A stretch of 22,705 nucleotides of DNA from Pleurotus ostreatus/Saccharomyces cerevisiae fusant (GCA_024196135.1 JAMQCK010000447.1:1-22705), one strand, 5' to 3'. Counted from the first letter of the stretch, positions 1 to 10,868 are shown. A program made the numbers and translations. Notes: generated by a model from the letters alone, not told the origin.

Positions 1-281
1 TGTTCCAGCAGCGGCAGCACCGCGGGGTGCTTCAGCGCCTTGTCCGCCCCCGCGCACCGTAGCTGCAGGTGCACGAGCTTCGGCACCTGCTTGACGTCGG
101 TGACGTGCGGGGGCAGGCCGCCCGGGTTCGCGTATAGGACGTCACACTGCGCGAGGAGGTCGAGCGGGATGTCCTCCTTGGGGTAGTAGTGCACGGTCGG
201 GAAGAGCGCGCGGACCTGCGCGAGAGATTTGTCCGAAAGGACGCAGGTGACGCCGAGGGTGTTGAGGGTGGGGGCGGGCAT
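1..281 (-). CDS. D-isomer-specific 2-hydroxyacid dehydrogenase, N-terminal part (cut by window edge)
   Basis: The frame opens with ATG at 281-279 and stays open for 93 codons to the window edge. It begins MPAPTLNTLGVTC and continues through VLYANPGGLPPHV and PKLVHLQLRCAGADKAL. This matches the first part of the catalytic domain of NAD(P)-dependent 2-hydroxyacid dehydrogenases: an alternating beta/alpha start, the segment that asks which residues are still present after 'decision' strands (DVLYANPGG), then 'PKL..(V/L)QL..AGAD', equivalent to the family's 'lk.i...saGvD'. The family reduces 2-keto acids or oxidises D-2-hydroxy acids in the cytosol. The Rossmann domain (GxGxxG) and the catalytic Arg, Glu and His lie outside the window, so substrate and subfamily cannot be named. 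No intron is visible in the part seen. A TATA-like element lies about 54 bp upstream. Confidence 0.82.
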   Translation of the reverse strand, partial: MPAPTLNTLGVTCVLSDKSLAQVRALFPTVHYYPKEDIPLDLLAQCDVLYANPGGLPPHVTDVKQVPKLVHLQLRCAGADKALKHPAVLPLLE

Positions 282-927
282 GGTGGGGCGGTAGTTGGTG
301 GGTTGGATGGAGAGGTGGATAGCGAGGGAGGACCTATATACGGGACGATGACTATGAAATGGGCGGGGGAGCGGGTAGACCGCTTGATCGATTTATGCAG
401 CCTTCGTCGGTGGCGCATGACCTGTGGTGATCGCCAACAGCGATGGTGAGTCTGAAGCGCTGCTGGCCCGTTAAGGTCTCGTAGTCGCGCTTCAACGCTG
501 CGGAAAGCAGTTGTAGATCTTGCAGTATGACCTAGGCATTCTGTTGCATGGACTGTGCCGGGGTTTCCAATGGGACCAGTCGGCGCGAGGAAGGAGGCGG
601 ACAATGAGATCGAGCGGGAATCGACCCCGGCCCGCCGGAACCGTGTCCCGGATGCCCCGCCCCGGACCCAAATTGGCTCAGAGTGCCCGCGGGGCCCCGC
701 GCACGCCCCAAATATGCGCTGGCCATAAAGTGGTCACCTCGACGGCAGCTTAATGCAGGCACTCCTGATGGCCAGTGGCTGCACTGTATCTTGAAAGACC
801 CTCCTGCATTACGAGGGAGCATAACATTTAGTACGAGTATACTATATTCTATGCACACACCGCTCTATCCTTCCGACAAGGCATTGCTGACAGCCTTGAT
901 ATCCCACTCCAACCATGTTGACCCACA
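282..927. other. Intergenic region between two minus-strand genes
   Basis: About 650 bp lie between the phosphatase stop codon (930-928) and the dehydrogenase start (281). Open frames exist on both strands, but none has a start context, domain or splice structure that I can support. The right part should hold the phosphatase 3'UTR; AT-rich sequence around 835-850 (GAATATAG on the minus strand) could serve 3'-end formation. The left part should hold the dehydrogenase promoter. Confidence 0.6.
335..340 (-). promoter_or_regulatory. TATA-like element upstream of the 2-hydroxyacid dehydrogenase
   Basis: Read on the minus strand the sequence is TATATAGG, about 54 bp before the start codon at 281. 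The distance and motif suit a core promoter, but TATATA also occurs by chance. Confidence 0.35.
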
Positions 928-3876
928 TCACTTAGGCATACACTCCGCCTCGAAGTCGACCGGGGTCAGCTCCTTCACTCTTGCATGGAACACCTCCAGC
1001 GCGCAGAACTCGGGTTTGCCCTCCAGGTGCTGGCCCTCATCGGCGCAGAGCGGCAACGGTAGCGTGCGATTCTGGTATCGGACACGGACGACTAGAAGTA
1101 GGCGTCAGCAGGGGGGTTTCGCAGGTAGTGGGCAGACGAGGAACGGGAATATGAGCGAAAGGGAGTTCCTAGTCGCGGATAGTGATATGAGCAGGTCGAA
1201 CCTGATTAGCTTGCCCAGTCGTAAAGTGAAGCTTCGTCTCGCACGACGAAGCAGCGACTCGGAAATGAAGCTCGCGGACCAGTTCAAGGAGATGAAAGCA
1301 GGGAGCTACGCCTTGCAAATGAAAACGCGGACGTGCACGAGCCGAACCGATGAAGGAGGAAGGACGTCAGGAAGGATAGGATGAGAGCCAGAGCGAGCAG
1401 TAGGGTCAAGAGCCGAAGGGAAAGCCACTCACAGTGCTCCGGCGCCGGACTTGCGCGGAACGGCGACAATATGGTCTGCATGATAGATCCGCCCTGCGCG
1501 ACCGGATCGCGCTTGAACAGCTCGAAGGTGATAGCCGCGGTGAACGCGGGCCACCTAGAGGGAGCGGTCAGCGTAAGCACCACCCCGCAAGCGCGCGAAC
1601 ACGCGTGTCTCCTCGAAGCCCCCCTCTCCCCTTCCTCCCATTGCACCCTAAAAACTACCCCACTCACTTATCATCATACACATCCAACGTCGACAACAAG
1701 CCCGCCAGCGCCGTATCGTGCGTGCTGTGCACCAGAATCTTCAGTGGGTCCTTCTCGCCCTCCTTCTTGCTGCTCGACTGGACCTTGCGCTGCATCTTGC
1801 GCGACATGTCGTCGAGGAGGCGCCCGAGGCCGAGGCGGCGGACTTCTTCGGTTTTGTCTGGGAGGGGGATGGTTAGGAGGGGTTGGGTGAGGGCGTGAAG
1901 AGAGGGTGAAGAGAGGGTGAGCAGGTGAGTGTGAGGGGGTGGGTGAGGGTGAGTATGTGAGGGTGAGTGGGCGAGAAGAAAATGAGGTAGAGTGCGACAT
2001 CGGGCGGGGAGCAGAAGAGAAAGGGAGAGAACGTACAGCCAGAGAACCACTCGTTCACCACCGCACGTTCCTGTAAAGGGCCTTCCTTGAGCATGCAATT
2101 GCAGCTAATAAGCAGCCACCCACCAACACGTCGACAACCGCCTTCTCCTCGAACTCTGGCGGGACCTTGATCCCGTGCGCGGTTGCGGCGCGTATCTGGG
2201 AAGTTGGTGAGCATTGAGGACAAGGGACGGTTTCATAGAGTTGTTGCAGACAGAGATTTGGGCCACCAATGGCCCCGAGGACCTTGAGGATGAACGACTC
2301 GCACTCACCGTATCCAAGATCCCCGACGCCCTTGGCTTCCCGTCAATACGTATCGGCCCGCCGGTATACTTTGACAGCTTCTTGTCGAGCGTCTCGAGGG
2401 AGGGATTGTATGCGGCGGCAGCGGCTGGAGAGGAAGACGGTTAGCCGGACGTTTCTGCAGACAAGTGTTTGAGACCTCCGCTGGGGAGGTGACGCGAAGA
2501 CGAACTGTGCGAGTAATAAGGAATGAAATAATGACGTTACTTGCCTTGCGCGAAACCAATTTTCAGGAACTCCAGCCTTTTGCAGGCGTAGGTATTGCTG
2601 ACGAGGTTTTCGTCCTGGCTGTTCCTTTCACGGTGTTAGCGAGAAGAAGCGAGAAGCTCAGTTCGGAGAGGAGACCAAGTTCGGAGAAGACAAGGGCTCG
2701 GTGTGGGAAGGGCTATGCTCATTAATCATCATCGGATACTCACCGAACTAGCAAGGGAGGGACCTGATCAGGGTGGCACTTCTTGGTGGGGTATAGACCG
2801 TGAACGATTTGCTGAAGGGATTCCATGGTGCGGGGTATGTTGGTGCTCCTGAAAGGTGGTGGATCAAATTAAGCATCCTAGCGATGGATTGAAGAGCGGG
2901 CAAGGACACGTACCGGAAGTATACTTCATCTCGATTTCCGAGGAAGTTGGGGAGGAATTTGAGGCTGTCACAACTCAGGTCAGCGACAAGACAACCTGAC
3001 GGTGTACCCGACGCACCGATCCACATATAGCTCCCTCAACGACTTCCCGAAGTTATATGTCGACTGAGAAACGCGTTATTTGTGCGTCTCGTTATAGACG
3101 GGGTGATCGCGCACCTGTCGTCCGAGGTCCGTCAATTCGCCCAAGAGGCTGATATGCGGGGGAATGCGTATTCGTTGGGAGTAGACGCGTATTCACGGAG
3201 AAGCCGGTGCGTATGTATGTCAGATATCGAAGCACGAGCGATGAATATCCATGGAAGAGGGAGAAGGCAAAGTCAGAACGCGGTCGCATGACGGAGATGG
3301 GAGGAGATTGATCGCGACGCGACTTGACCACATACCATTCGCCCTCCGCGCTGGTCCCGTCCCGCCGCTCTAGGACCTTCCGCGTGCGCAAGAACCCATC
3401 ATTATGCTCGCCTACTACTGCCGTTCCGCCTATCGTACCCGAGACAGCAGCCTGCAACTGCCTCGCGGTCTTGCAGAGCATCCAGTGCTCCGGGATGGAC
3501 GCAGGCGGCGCAGCGAGGCGGACGCCGACAGGGGTGCGCTCGCCTGCATATCAGGAAATGGGAAGAGAAGTGGGTGAGTTCCTGCGCTCTAAGGCACTGA
3601 ATGAGGAAGCGCACCGTGGCGCACGTAAATGTGCACCTGCTCCAGCTCCAGGCCGGGCGGCGCGACGGGGTAGCGCTCCGGGTCCAATGGCACTTGCGGC
3701 GCAACATAGTTGTAGGGGCCGGCTGGGGGCTCAAAGACACCGCCGGGCTGGGGGGGTGCCATCTCGTGGTCGTCGGTGGCGTTGGGGAAGAGGGCCGTAG
3801 ACTGGGCGACGGCGAGGGTAAGGAACAAGGAGATAAAGCAGGCCAGACGTTTAAGTGGGTTTCCTGCAGAGCGCAT
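928..3876 (-). CDS. Secreted histidine acid phosphatase, ACP6-like (13 exons)
   Basis: Branch-2 histidine phosphatase of 492 aa. Exons: 3876-3615, 3543-3336, 3148-3115, 3063-3017, 2964-2914, 2848-2744, 2618-2545, 2424-2309, 2195-2124, 2070-2037, 1857-1668, 1554-1433, 1091-928; they sum to 1479 nt and every phase matches. A hydrophobic signal peptide (residues about 9-25) ends near AVAQS, so export is expected. The catalytic motif RHGERTP (residues 86-92; nucleophile His87) is split by intron 1. CLLGELTDLGR, VYFRSTNIPRTMESLQQI and the late STHD (381-382 HD, proton donor) are typical. DDKWPAFTAAITFELF and the Cys-containing tail parallel human ACP6 (lysophosphatidic acid phosphatase), which suggests phosphomonoesterase activity; the true substrate is unknown. 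NAT (32-34) and NRT are possible N-glycosylation sites. Intron 7 has a GC donor, and the last intron is unusually long (341 nt). It is divergent from the MFS gene. The fold and family are secure; the LPA specificity is inference. Confidence 0.93.
1885..1974. repeat. GGGTGA-rich low-complexity tract inside a phosphatase intron
   Basis: Intron 10 of the phosphatase (2036-1858) holds repeated GGGTGA/GTGAGGG units on the plus strand, including an exact tandem pair of the 11-mer GAAGAGAGGGT at 1897-1918. In the transcript it is a pyrimidine-rich CTCACCC tract, which could act as an extended polypyrimidine tract. The several G3 runs on the plus strand are compatible with G-quadruplex formation. Confidence 0.7.
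2425..2544 (-). other. GC-AG intron in the phosphatase gene
   Basis: The donor reads CAAG|GCAAGT, with GC in place of GT but otherwise perfect pairing potential with U1 snRNA; the acceptor is CTCCAG. The intron is required: unspliced sequence meets TAA two codons into it. Removing it joins a 1-nt overhang to a 2-nt overhang and restores the frame (GFAQ to AAAAYNPS). GC-AG introns are a known minor class of spliceosomal introns. Confidence 0.85.
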
Positions 3877-4847
3877 GTAAGGACTAGGAGGAGGAGAGGG
3901 CGCCAGCGACTGGGCGAATGGCGCGGTCGATGTCTGCTGTGGAACGCGTTGACGTCGCGAGTGTCGCGCGCCTCAATTGAGAAGGATCAGAGATCGGCCC
4001 GGGATCCGAGTCGCGTGCCTTTGTTTGTTCGCTGGTGTTTGGCCCTCGAAGTTCGCCTGAGAAAGCCCGGTATCACCATCGTCTTCCTGTAAGTCGTTCT
4101 CCTGTCTAGAGCTCGAGCCGCGACCGGTTGCACTACATTCACGTCTGGAGGCGCATCTGGCGGGTAGGCCTCGATTAGCAGCCTGCTGAGCTCGGATCAG
4201 ACATCGGCAATGCCGAACACCACTTGCTTCCTGCCTTCATCTGAGCTTCGCTATATGCCCTCGTACACCAGAGATAGCTCAATAAATCTGCGTTGCTCGG
4301 ACTCTAGGCGGCGACTGTGAAGTGCGACAGTACAGCTATGGCCGCTATCTTCTACCCTCACAGTTCCCCGCACCGACATGTGATGATCGTCGGCTGTTCA
4401 CTGCGGAGAGGGGAGGGCCTGCCGTATAAGTCTGTCCTTTACGTCCCAGAAGTCGTTCATATCGGGTAGTAAAGCCAGGTTCTAGCAAGGCTTTACCGTG
4501 GAGTCACTGGAGTGCCCTGACAGCAGTCTTTCCCAGGTCATCGGACGACGCCCCGGCCGCCCAGCCTGCTCCCCCGTAGCGCCCGCGTTAGTCAACGCCC
4601 TGTTCTATTAGAGTCTGAACGTAAATCTAATCTCTCCTCTACAGTCATCGATGTCGCCGAACGGGACGACGCAGCAGCAAATTTCGCGATCACAGCGCGG
4701 CGGAGTCCTGTGATACGGCAGAGATCACCGCCGAAGACTCCCGAACGGCGGCGAACGCGCGCACGTATAAGAATGTTCCCCTGCCGCGTTCCGTTCCCCC
4801 AGCTGTCCTTCATCTCCCCCGCCGCCAGCGCTAGTCAAGAGTCGCAG
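3877..4847. other. Divergent promoter region between phosphatase and MFS genes
   Basis: This 971-bp stretch separates two genes that are transcribed away from each other, so it must hold both promoters. I see a TATA element for the transporter near its right end, and no clear TATA or CACGTG (Pho4-type) box for the phosphatase. Open frames inside are short and unremarkable. Confidence 0.6.
4766..4772 (+). promoter_or_regulatory. TATA box of the MFS transporter gene
   Basis: TATAAGA lies about 80 bp upstream of the ATG at 4848, followed by CT-rich sequence suited to transcription initiation and a short 5'UTR. Confidence 0.5.
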
Positions 4848-6782
4848 ATGTCCACCGCAGAGCGCGACCAGTCCCCCGCGCGCTTCCCCACCGAGGAGAC
4901 GCCTCTCCTCGCGGGCACGGTCGACGAGGCGCAGTTGCCGCCGCAACCGCAGACGACGCCCCTCCCCTATGCGCAGCTCGCCGCGCTCTGCCTCGTGCGG
5001 CTCGTCGACCCGCTCAACTTCACGCAGATCTTCCCGTACATCAACGAGTTCATCACGTACCTCCGCCTCACGGACGACCCGGGGAAGATTGGTTTCTACA
5101 GTGGGCTCGTCGAGTCGAGCTTCGCACTCGCGCAGCTCATGAGCATCTACCCGACCGCAAGGTTGTCAGGTGTGTGGAGACGCATCTCCCTACGGACCCC
5201 CCTCTGACATACTTCCAGACGTGATCGGTCGACGACCTATCATCCTCGCTGGTGCGCTCGGGATCGCGCTCTCCACCCTGCTCTTCGGGTGCTCGCAGAG
5301 CCTGGCTGGTCTGCTCCTTTCCCGCTCGCTTGGTGCGTGATTTACGCTTCGCCCCAACTCCCTCTCTGACTCCATGCCAGCCGGCATCTTCTCCGGGAAC
5401 GCAGGCGTTCTACACTCCGCTCTTGCGGAAATGACAGACCCGAGCAATCGTGCTATCGCAGTACCCATCTACGGCATGACCTGGCCGGTGGGCAGTATCG
5501 CTGGGTGAGTGTTCTGTCTTAGCCTCAACCTTCGGCCATACCCTAGCCTCAGCCGTCAGCCGTCTTCCAAACTTCAGTCTACGCCTTCCCCGGAGCTCCC
5601 TCCATGATCCTCCGCCTGCGTCCCACCCGGTTCCCTGTCGAGCTCGCAGCTAACGACACCCAGACCCATGATAGGCGGAGCATTCGCGAACGCAGCGCAG
5701 AAATATCCCTCCCTGTTCGGCTATGATTTCCTACGTCAGTATCCCTACTTCATGCCGTGTTTTGTCACGGGTTCGCTAGGGCTGCTTGGGTTCGTGCTGG
5801 GCTGGTTCTCGCTTGAGGAGGTGCGTGTACGCGTTCGTGACGCAAGGATTGGCGCTGACGACGGCTCCGTACCTCACAGACCCTGCCAACGAAGCGTAAG
5901 ATGAACATGAGCAGATGCGATTCCCCGTCCCCTGAGCGGTCAGAAGCGCCCCGCCTGCCGTCTACGTGGACCCTTATGCAGATCCCGGCCGTGCGCGCGC
6001 TCAGCATCTCCGGGTTCGTACTCAGCTTTATCTGCACCGCGTTTGATGTCATGTTTGTCCTGTTCTGCTACTCTTCCGTCGAGCATGGTGGTATTCACTT
6101 CAGCGTACGTCTTCGCCAATTGTGTAATTATCGCCTTTACTTACTCCCTCTCAGGACTCCGAAATTGGCATGGGGCTCGCCGCCTCTGGGGTCTACGCCG
6201 CGTTCATGCAGCTGTGCGCGATGCCGCTCATCATCCGCCGCTTCGACCTCGCTGCCGCGTACAACTTCTCCATGGCCGTCTGGCCCTTCGTCTTCGCGAT
6301 CTTCCCCGCGATGCAGCTCACCGCGCGCGCGGGGTACGACGCGGCCGCGGGCACGTACGACAACCAGACGCGCGCGCTGCTGTGGGTCATGGTGCTCCTG
6401 ATGATGGGCCTGGCGAAGGTGGCGACGCTCGCGTACACGTTTAGCATGATGCTTTGCGCGGTGCATACGCCGAGTCCGGCGGCGCTGGGGTCGGTGAATG
6501 GACTGGTGCAGCTCAGTATGTGCATGTCGAGGGCGGTGAGCCCGGCGGTGGTTAGGTGAGTGGCTCAGAAGTCTATTATGAGATGGGGTAGCTGACGGTA
6601 TGCGTAGCTTGGCTTTCGCCGTTTCCTTGGATAAGAACCTGCTCGGCGGGCATTTCTGGGTGGTAATGATGATTGCGCTGAGCATCGCGGGGCGGATGTT
6701 CACGCGCGGCATGCCGAGGGGAGACAAGCCCTCTTCGGCGGCGAACATCGAGCCCGACGCGATGGCAGCCATGGTCGAGTGA
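4848..6782 (+). CDS. Major facilitator superfamily transporter, DHA1/ZIFL-like (7 exons)
   Basis: A 505-aa polytopic membrane protein. Exons: 4848-5169, 5219-5332, 5381-5504, 5664-5820, 5880-6104, 6155-6555, 6608-6782 (1518 nt, all phases match). The cytosolic N-terminus carries EETPLLAG, common in fungal MFS proteins of this group. TM1 starts near residue 43 (LAALCLVRLVDPLN). MFS motif A between TM2 and TM3 reads ARLSDVIGRRP (residues 104-114) and is split by intron 1 at its Asp codon. VESSFALAQ lies before it; GIFSGNAGVLHSALAEMTD and PIYGMTWPVGSIAGP follow in TM4-TM5. A hydrophilic central loop spans about 238-265, then TM7-TM12. Family knowledge points to a proton-coupled drug, metal-chelate or small-molecule exporter; the substrate cannot be told. 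The start at 4848 is the first ATG of the frame that gives the expected N-terminus. Introns are 48-159 nt. Confidence 0.92.
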
Positions 6783-7440
6783 GCTGGTCGACGCTAGACT
6801 CAGCTCTTCATCTCAGAGGGGGAGGACCCCGCGGCCTGATATGCGCCGGGGTGCCACGACCACAACTTACTTACGACTAATTACGACACACTATTGGGGG
6901 GCAAGCCCTCCCCATTCACGAGGAGGCGGTGACGGACGCTCACGAACATTATATCCCACTATCCCTGTACCACGACCCTCCTGCGGCATAGATACCTCTC
7001 AAAATGTACATAGAGACTGTATAAATGTATATAGTGTTGTTTGCATAGCGACTAGGAATACACATCCATCTTTTAACAATATCTGGAGGGGGAGAAAGGC
7101 GGCTGGACCCGCAGCGTTGACCTGGTCACGTCACCATCACGGTCATTGTTGTGGTCACGCTTTTGTTTTCTTCCTTGCCCCCATCTTCGACGGTTCGATT
7201 ATTCGCACTTGTCTTTGTTCTGTGCTCTCTCGGGATATCTATCGCATACTCTCTGCCAGGTGGCACAAAGTTTCTGTTTTCCGTGCTTACGCAATCATCT
7301 CGCGAATCGACGCAAGGAGCGATCCGCCACTGTACACCACCGCTTCGCTAGATAACTCTTCGTGAGTCGCTCGGACAAGGTCTACCAAGAGCGTAGGGCT
7401 CAATAACGAGCAGCGAAGCCACGAATCTGCCATCTCCAGC
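6783..7440. other. Intergenic region between the MFS gene and DCP1
   Basis: It holds the MFS 3'UTR and the DCP1 promoter and leader. TGTACATA (7005-7012) and TGTATATAG (7026-7034) resemble the TA-rich efficiency elements of fungal 3'-end formation. Sequence from about 7150 is T- and CT-rich, as is usual for a fungal promoter or leader. I see no gene in it. Confidence 0.5.
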
Positions 7441-9820
7441 ATGGTACGACGAACGCAAACGAATCACAATGTCGCGCATACCGCCCCCTCGTCGGTCGCG
7501 AGCTCGCCCACAGCGAGGGCCACGCCCCCGTTCAACGCGGTTGCGCGGTATAACAGCAATTTGAAGGTGCTGAGGCGCCTTGATCCCCACATACAATCCA
7601 TATTCGATCAGTTCACCCATGTTTGCCTCTACCACTACGTCGACGGCCGATGGGAGAAGCGTGGCTATGAGGGGAGCATGTTTCTGTTCGAGAGGTGCGT
7701 CGAGATACTTCTCAGATGCACTTCTGGCACTCACCAAGGTTGCATTCACGCAGGGACGTCTTCCCGCCGTATGGCTTCTGCATCCTGAACAAAGAGGGCC
7801 CGGAAGATCACGTTCAATACCTGTACCCCGAGGACAACTTCGATGCGTACGGGAACTACGTCGTCATCCAATCGTACCCCTCCTTCACCGATAAACGGCT
7901 GGCGGACCTGCGCGCAACGCACGCTCCGGAAGAACTGCAGGGCTTGTTTTCCGCCATGTGGAAGGTTCCCGACCACATCAAGAACAACACGCAGAAGGGG
8001 CCACCGACGGTCATCTCGTTGTGGATCTTTGGCACGGAGCAGCGGGAGTCGATGGACGACGTCATGTCGAGGTGCGTAGGGTGGCCTAGATGCGTCTGCG
8101 CGTGTGGCTCACCTCAGTGCAGGTTATACAGGCATGTTAAAGAGCATGCTCGTTATCCAGACGAGTGCCGATATGGCCCGCATAACCCACCCCCACTCTT
8201 GGTTCGGCCTGTCAACGACAGTGGTGCGTTCTTTCTGCTCTCGATGGCAGAGAGGAAACTGACTTGAATATAAGGCTCTGAAGCATCTGACTCTTCACCC
8301 TACATAAGGAATGCGGAAGCCTCTCAGTCTATGACGAACTTGGTGCCCAAGCGCCCAGAAGCTCCGCGCGCGCCACCATCCGCCATCGATGGTCTCTTCT
8401 CGAACATCAAGCGTGGTGGCCCTCCGCCCGACGCTCAAAGTGCACCAGCTGGACCCCCTCGAGCGGCCGCAGGCCCCTCCGTAGCACGAGCCCCTCCGTC
8501 GAACCCGAAGGCGTTGACCATTGGCGACATCCTCGCGAAGATGGGTGCAAGTAACGCAGGGAATGGCCCGCATTCGCCGTCGATCAATGGCGAGGCGAGT
8601 CCCATGTCGGGCAAGTCGCTCATGGATACGTTCTTCCCAAATGCAAACCTTGAGGCGGGTCCGTCGACTAGTGCGCCAGCGACGACGGTGCCACCCGCGT
8701 CGAGTGAACCGCAGGGCGCTGCGAACGGCAACAGTGCGCGCGTGCTCACGAACGATGTGATCTCGACCCTCTTGCGGGGTGGGCGTATGCCTTCAGCCGC
8801 TGCAGCTTGGGAACGTCGCTCGGAGTCGCGCAGCTCCAGCTCGCACTCGAACGAAGGCGACGATGAGGAGTCAGACGACGTCAACGACAATGCGCAGCTC
8901 AGCTTCGACGACGGCTACGAGTACTCCGAGTCCAGCACGGTGCTCGACGAGATGGAGGCCGATGGCGAGGAGGTCGTGTATGCCGCGGACATCCGCATCA
9001 ATGGGCATTCGGCGCCTCATAGCGAGGACGATGACGAACCGGAGGCAGACCGGCACGCAAACAACTCGCGCACTCGCAATGGTCGGCGCATCCAAGGGGA
9101 CATGACGCCTCGACCGCCTCTCATGCCTACGCCTCCGCCAGAGATGGCGCCAGCAATGTCGTCAGAGTCGAATGCGACGATTCGCGCGCAATCGCTCGTG
9201 CCCTTCCAGGATGACTCCGAGTTGTGGCCGTACGATCCACCCGCTGAGGGCGAGGCTCCCGACGACGGTGACGACATCATCGAGCTCGACTTTTCGGAGA
9301 CCGCCGCGCTCAGCGACCCGGATGCCCTATATGCCAAGAAACATACATCCTCAACCAACGGCAATGGAACTGATGCCAGCTTCTCTGGCAACGGGACCAG
9401 CGGAGGCGGCAAAAAGAGTCGCAGGGAACGCGCGCGGGCGCGGGACCGTGCGGAGCGCGAGCACATCGAGCGGACGTGGGAGATGCCGCCGTCCGCGTCG
9501 GTCCCCGCACCCGAGGCACCGCCGAAGGCGACAACGAATGGAAAGGGAAAAGCTCGCGCAGAGGCGGGCGAGGAGTCTGGGAGTGGCAAGGTGAACACGA
9601 ACGTCTTGAAGGACGCTATCCTGGCGCAGGCGCAGGGTCGGCTGCCGGCGCGGCTGATGGAGCAGAAGGAGTTTACGACGGAGGTCCTATCATTATTCTA
9701 TGTGAGTGCCAGTGAATTTACGCGTGCAACGCCGGGCTAATGTGCATCTTGCAGACCGACAAGGAGTTTGTGGACGACCTGTACAACGACTACCACGCCC
9801 GTCAAGGCCACAGCAACTAG
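7441..9820 (+). CDS. DCP1: mRNA-decapping enzyme subunit 1 (5 exons)
   Basis: Dcp1, 721 aa, activates the Dcp2 decapping hydrolase in cytoplasmic mRNA decay (P-bodies). Exons: 7441-7694, 7754-8071, 8123-8223, 8275-9701, 9755-9820 (2166 nt, phases match). An EVH1 domain covers residues about 36-215: ARYNSNLKVLRRLDPHI, IFDQFTHVCLYHY, GYEGSMFLFERDVFPPYGF, LYPED and SLWIFGT are diagnostic. After it comes about 450 aa of disordered Pro/Ser-rich sequence with an acidic block (about 419-456), a proline-rich stretch PPLMPTPPPEM (about 505-515, the type of site EVH1 or Edc1-like partners use) and a conserved-looking DDIIELDFSETAALSD (about 557-572). The C-terminus (about 684-721: QKEFTTEVLSLFYTDKEFVDDLY) resembles the trimerisation domain of animal DCP1 and is interrupted by the last intron. 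The first in-frame ATG is used. Yeast Dcp1 is far shorter. Confidence 0.95.
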
Positions 9821-10735
9821 ACTTACCCTACGAGTCTTCCCTTCTAGTTTTGTCCTGTTTTCTGATCTGTATCGCCGCTCGTCGAGTTCTGGCATGTTAC
9901 TTGTTTTTTTTTTTCTTTCCGCGCTTCTCCATCACACAATTCTCAAACTGTACTTTACGGTCTCCTGGTGACTTGCTTTGCATGCATCGGACGTTGTCCC
10001 TTCTCCTTGTTATCCTCTCCCCCTCCAGGTATCCAGTCTTACGGGACTTCCATCTACTGCGCCCATCTCATCTCACGTATTTATCCCGTCGTCAACGCCG
10101 TCCTTGCAGTCTCTGCTACTGCACATGCTGTCTCGACCCCTGTACCCGTATAACGCCCCTAGCCCTCGTCTCTACCTATACCTACGACTCGGTACTAGTG
10201 AACCCTCCCCTGTGTAGCCCTTCTCTGGTATGCGAAACTACCTGTCCCCCTTGCATGGTCTGGCTGTGCTCATTCATGTGTACGTGTTGTCGACACACCA
10301 TAGTCTTCGTGAATGTACATGCAGTCTGGACAAGCCCACGGGGCATGCATCTATCAGGCGGGCCTTGCATGGTAGGGTGTGTGCGCATACTCTCGCGCTG
10401 TGACCGTAACAAAAACGAACAAAGCAGTTTTTTTGTGGCATGAACTTGATGGTGTGTAATTTTTTGTCTGGTCCTCACTCGCGCCTGACTTTTTCCAGTC
10501 AAGCGGGAAGAAGACGTCAATGTCGCTCTCACGATTGATCCTGTAGGAGGGGACAATGGCAAGCCGATATCTGACGATATGCCCAGCCGCTATCAATGTC
10601 CATCACATGCCTACTGGAGCTAACGCCACAATGGTGCGTTGTCTTTGTTTTCCGCACGTGTCACTGTCTCTTGCCATATGGGTTATGCCTGAGTTTGAAA
10701 TCACACCTCGCCCCGTGTTGTTGACGCCGGCTATG
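9821..10735. other. Intergenic region after DCP1, T-rich
   Basis: About 900 bp between the DCP1 stop and the next TATA box. It is CT/T-rich, with a T11 homopolymer at 9904-9914 and further T runs near 10430-10465, as expected of a 3'UTR and promoter region. The long open frame across 9706-10443 has no recognisable content and overlaps a proven DCP1 exon. Confidence 0.55.
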
Positions 10736-10742
10736 TATAAAA
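10736..10742 (+). promoter_or_regulatory. TATA box of the coiled-coil protein gene
   Basis: TATAAAA followed by GG, then a CT-rich start region (about 10755-10785) at the expected 25-40 bp. It is the best TATA box in the window. Confidence 0.7.
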
Positions 10743-10868
10743 GGATCGGCGCCTCCCCCCTCTCGACCATCATCGACCTCACCCCCGCCATCGCGCCGTG
10801 ACCGCCGATTCGCCAGCGACCTCAACAGTCGCCATCCTTAAGACCTCAAGACCGCCACTAGCCTCAAG

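Noticed and set aside
32..604. 190-codon open frame on the minus strand at the left edge
   Set aside because: It overlaps the dehydrogenase start in another frame; the frame from 281 gives a clear family match and this one gives Arg/Ser/Pro-rich nonsense.
9706..10443. 245-codon open frame on the plus strand
   Set aside because: It starts in the last DCP1 intron and overlaps the last DCP1 exon out of frame; the composition is that of a T-rich 3'UTR.
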